From NCBI GenBank assembly GCA_018400255.1, contig JAGYMO010000187.1, positions 1 to 5,589 on the forward strand: a stretch of 5,589 nt of DNA. Reading direction: 5' to 3'. A program made the position numbers and the translations under genes. Source of the stretch: Deltaproteobacteria bacterium (GTDB lineage: Bacteria; Desulfobacterota; DSM-4660; Desulfatiglandales; B25-G16). The notes under the pieces are model-generated. The model had not been told where the DNA came from, ran no database searches, and saw nothing but the letters and a program-made list of their open reading frames with translations. Shown piece after piece: positions 5,570-5,589 of the stretch. How positions within the stretch are numbered: position 1 is the stretch's first letter; each line of letters starts with the position of its first letter.

Positions 5570-5589
5570 TTGCCTTCCTGCCTATGGAT

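Overview
All recognisable genes in this window lie on the minus strand and read right to left. The order of transcription is: B12-binding small subunit of an acyl-CoA mutase (5488-5090), catalytic large subunit of the mutase (4947-3319), TRAP transporter substrate-binding protein DctP (3061-2036), small membrane subunit DctQ (1935-1444), large membrane subunit DctM (1447-143), and the first 21 codons of a further gene that starts at 63 and runs off the left edge. That last fragment resembles the N-terminus of phenylacetate-CoA ligase-type enzymes. No RNA gene, insertion sequence or CRISPR array was seen.

The layout suggests one catabolic unit. A periplasmic binding protein and a DctQM permease would import a carboxylate, a CoA ligase could activate it, and an adenosylcobalamin-dependent mutase would rearrange the carbon skeleton of a CoA thioester. 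DctQ and DctM overlap by 4 bases. The other spacers (79, 100, 142 and 248 bases) contain no convincing intrinsic terminator, so the genes may be co-transcribed, possibly with an internal promoter in front of dctP. The actual substrate cannot be read from the sequence.

The large mutase subunit is the most interesting gene. It has the methylmalonyl-CoA mutase fold signature and keeps the residues equivalent to Tyr89, Arg207 and His244 of the Propionibacterium enzyme, which handle the substrate carboxylate and thioester. Several otherwise very conserved blocks around the CoA channel and the adenosyl pocket are replaced: YPTM becomes HEQG, HTQT becomes IFGG inside a run of six glycines, and LHTN becomes MALC. 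It may therefore be a relative with another substrate rather than the housekeeping mutase of propionate metabolism.

The spacers carry short repetitive structures. Between the two mutase genes there is a degenerate 9-base tandem repeat in two opposing arms. Between dctP and dctQ there is a perfect 12-base inverted repeat. Upstream of the small subunit there are three 8-base GTTCA-type units. The dctP leader has a near-perfect Shine-Dalgarno sequence with no start codon behind it.

The organism is probably an anaerobic or syntrophic bacterium of moderate to low GC, perhaps a sulfate-reducer relative (Desulfobacterota) or a clostridial anaerobe. This is an inference from the two-subunit mutase, the TRAP system, the cysteine-rich periplasmic protein and the type of spacer repeats. 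No marker gene in the window fixes the taxonomy.
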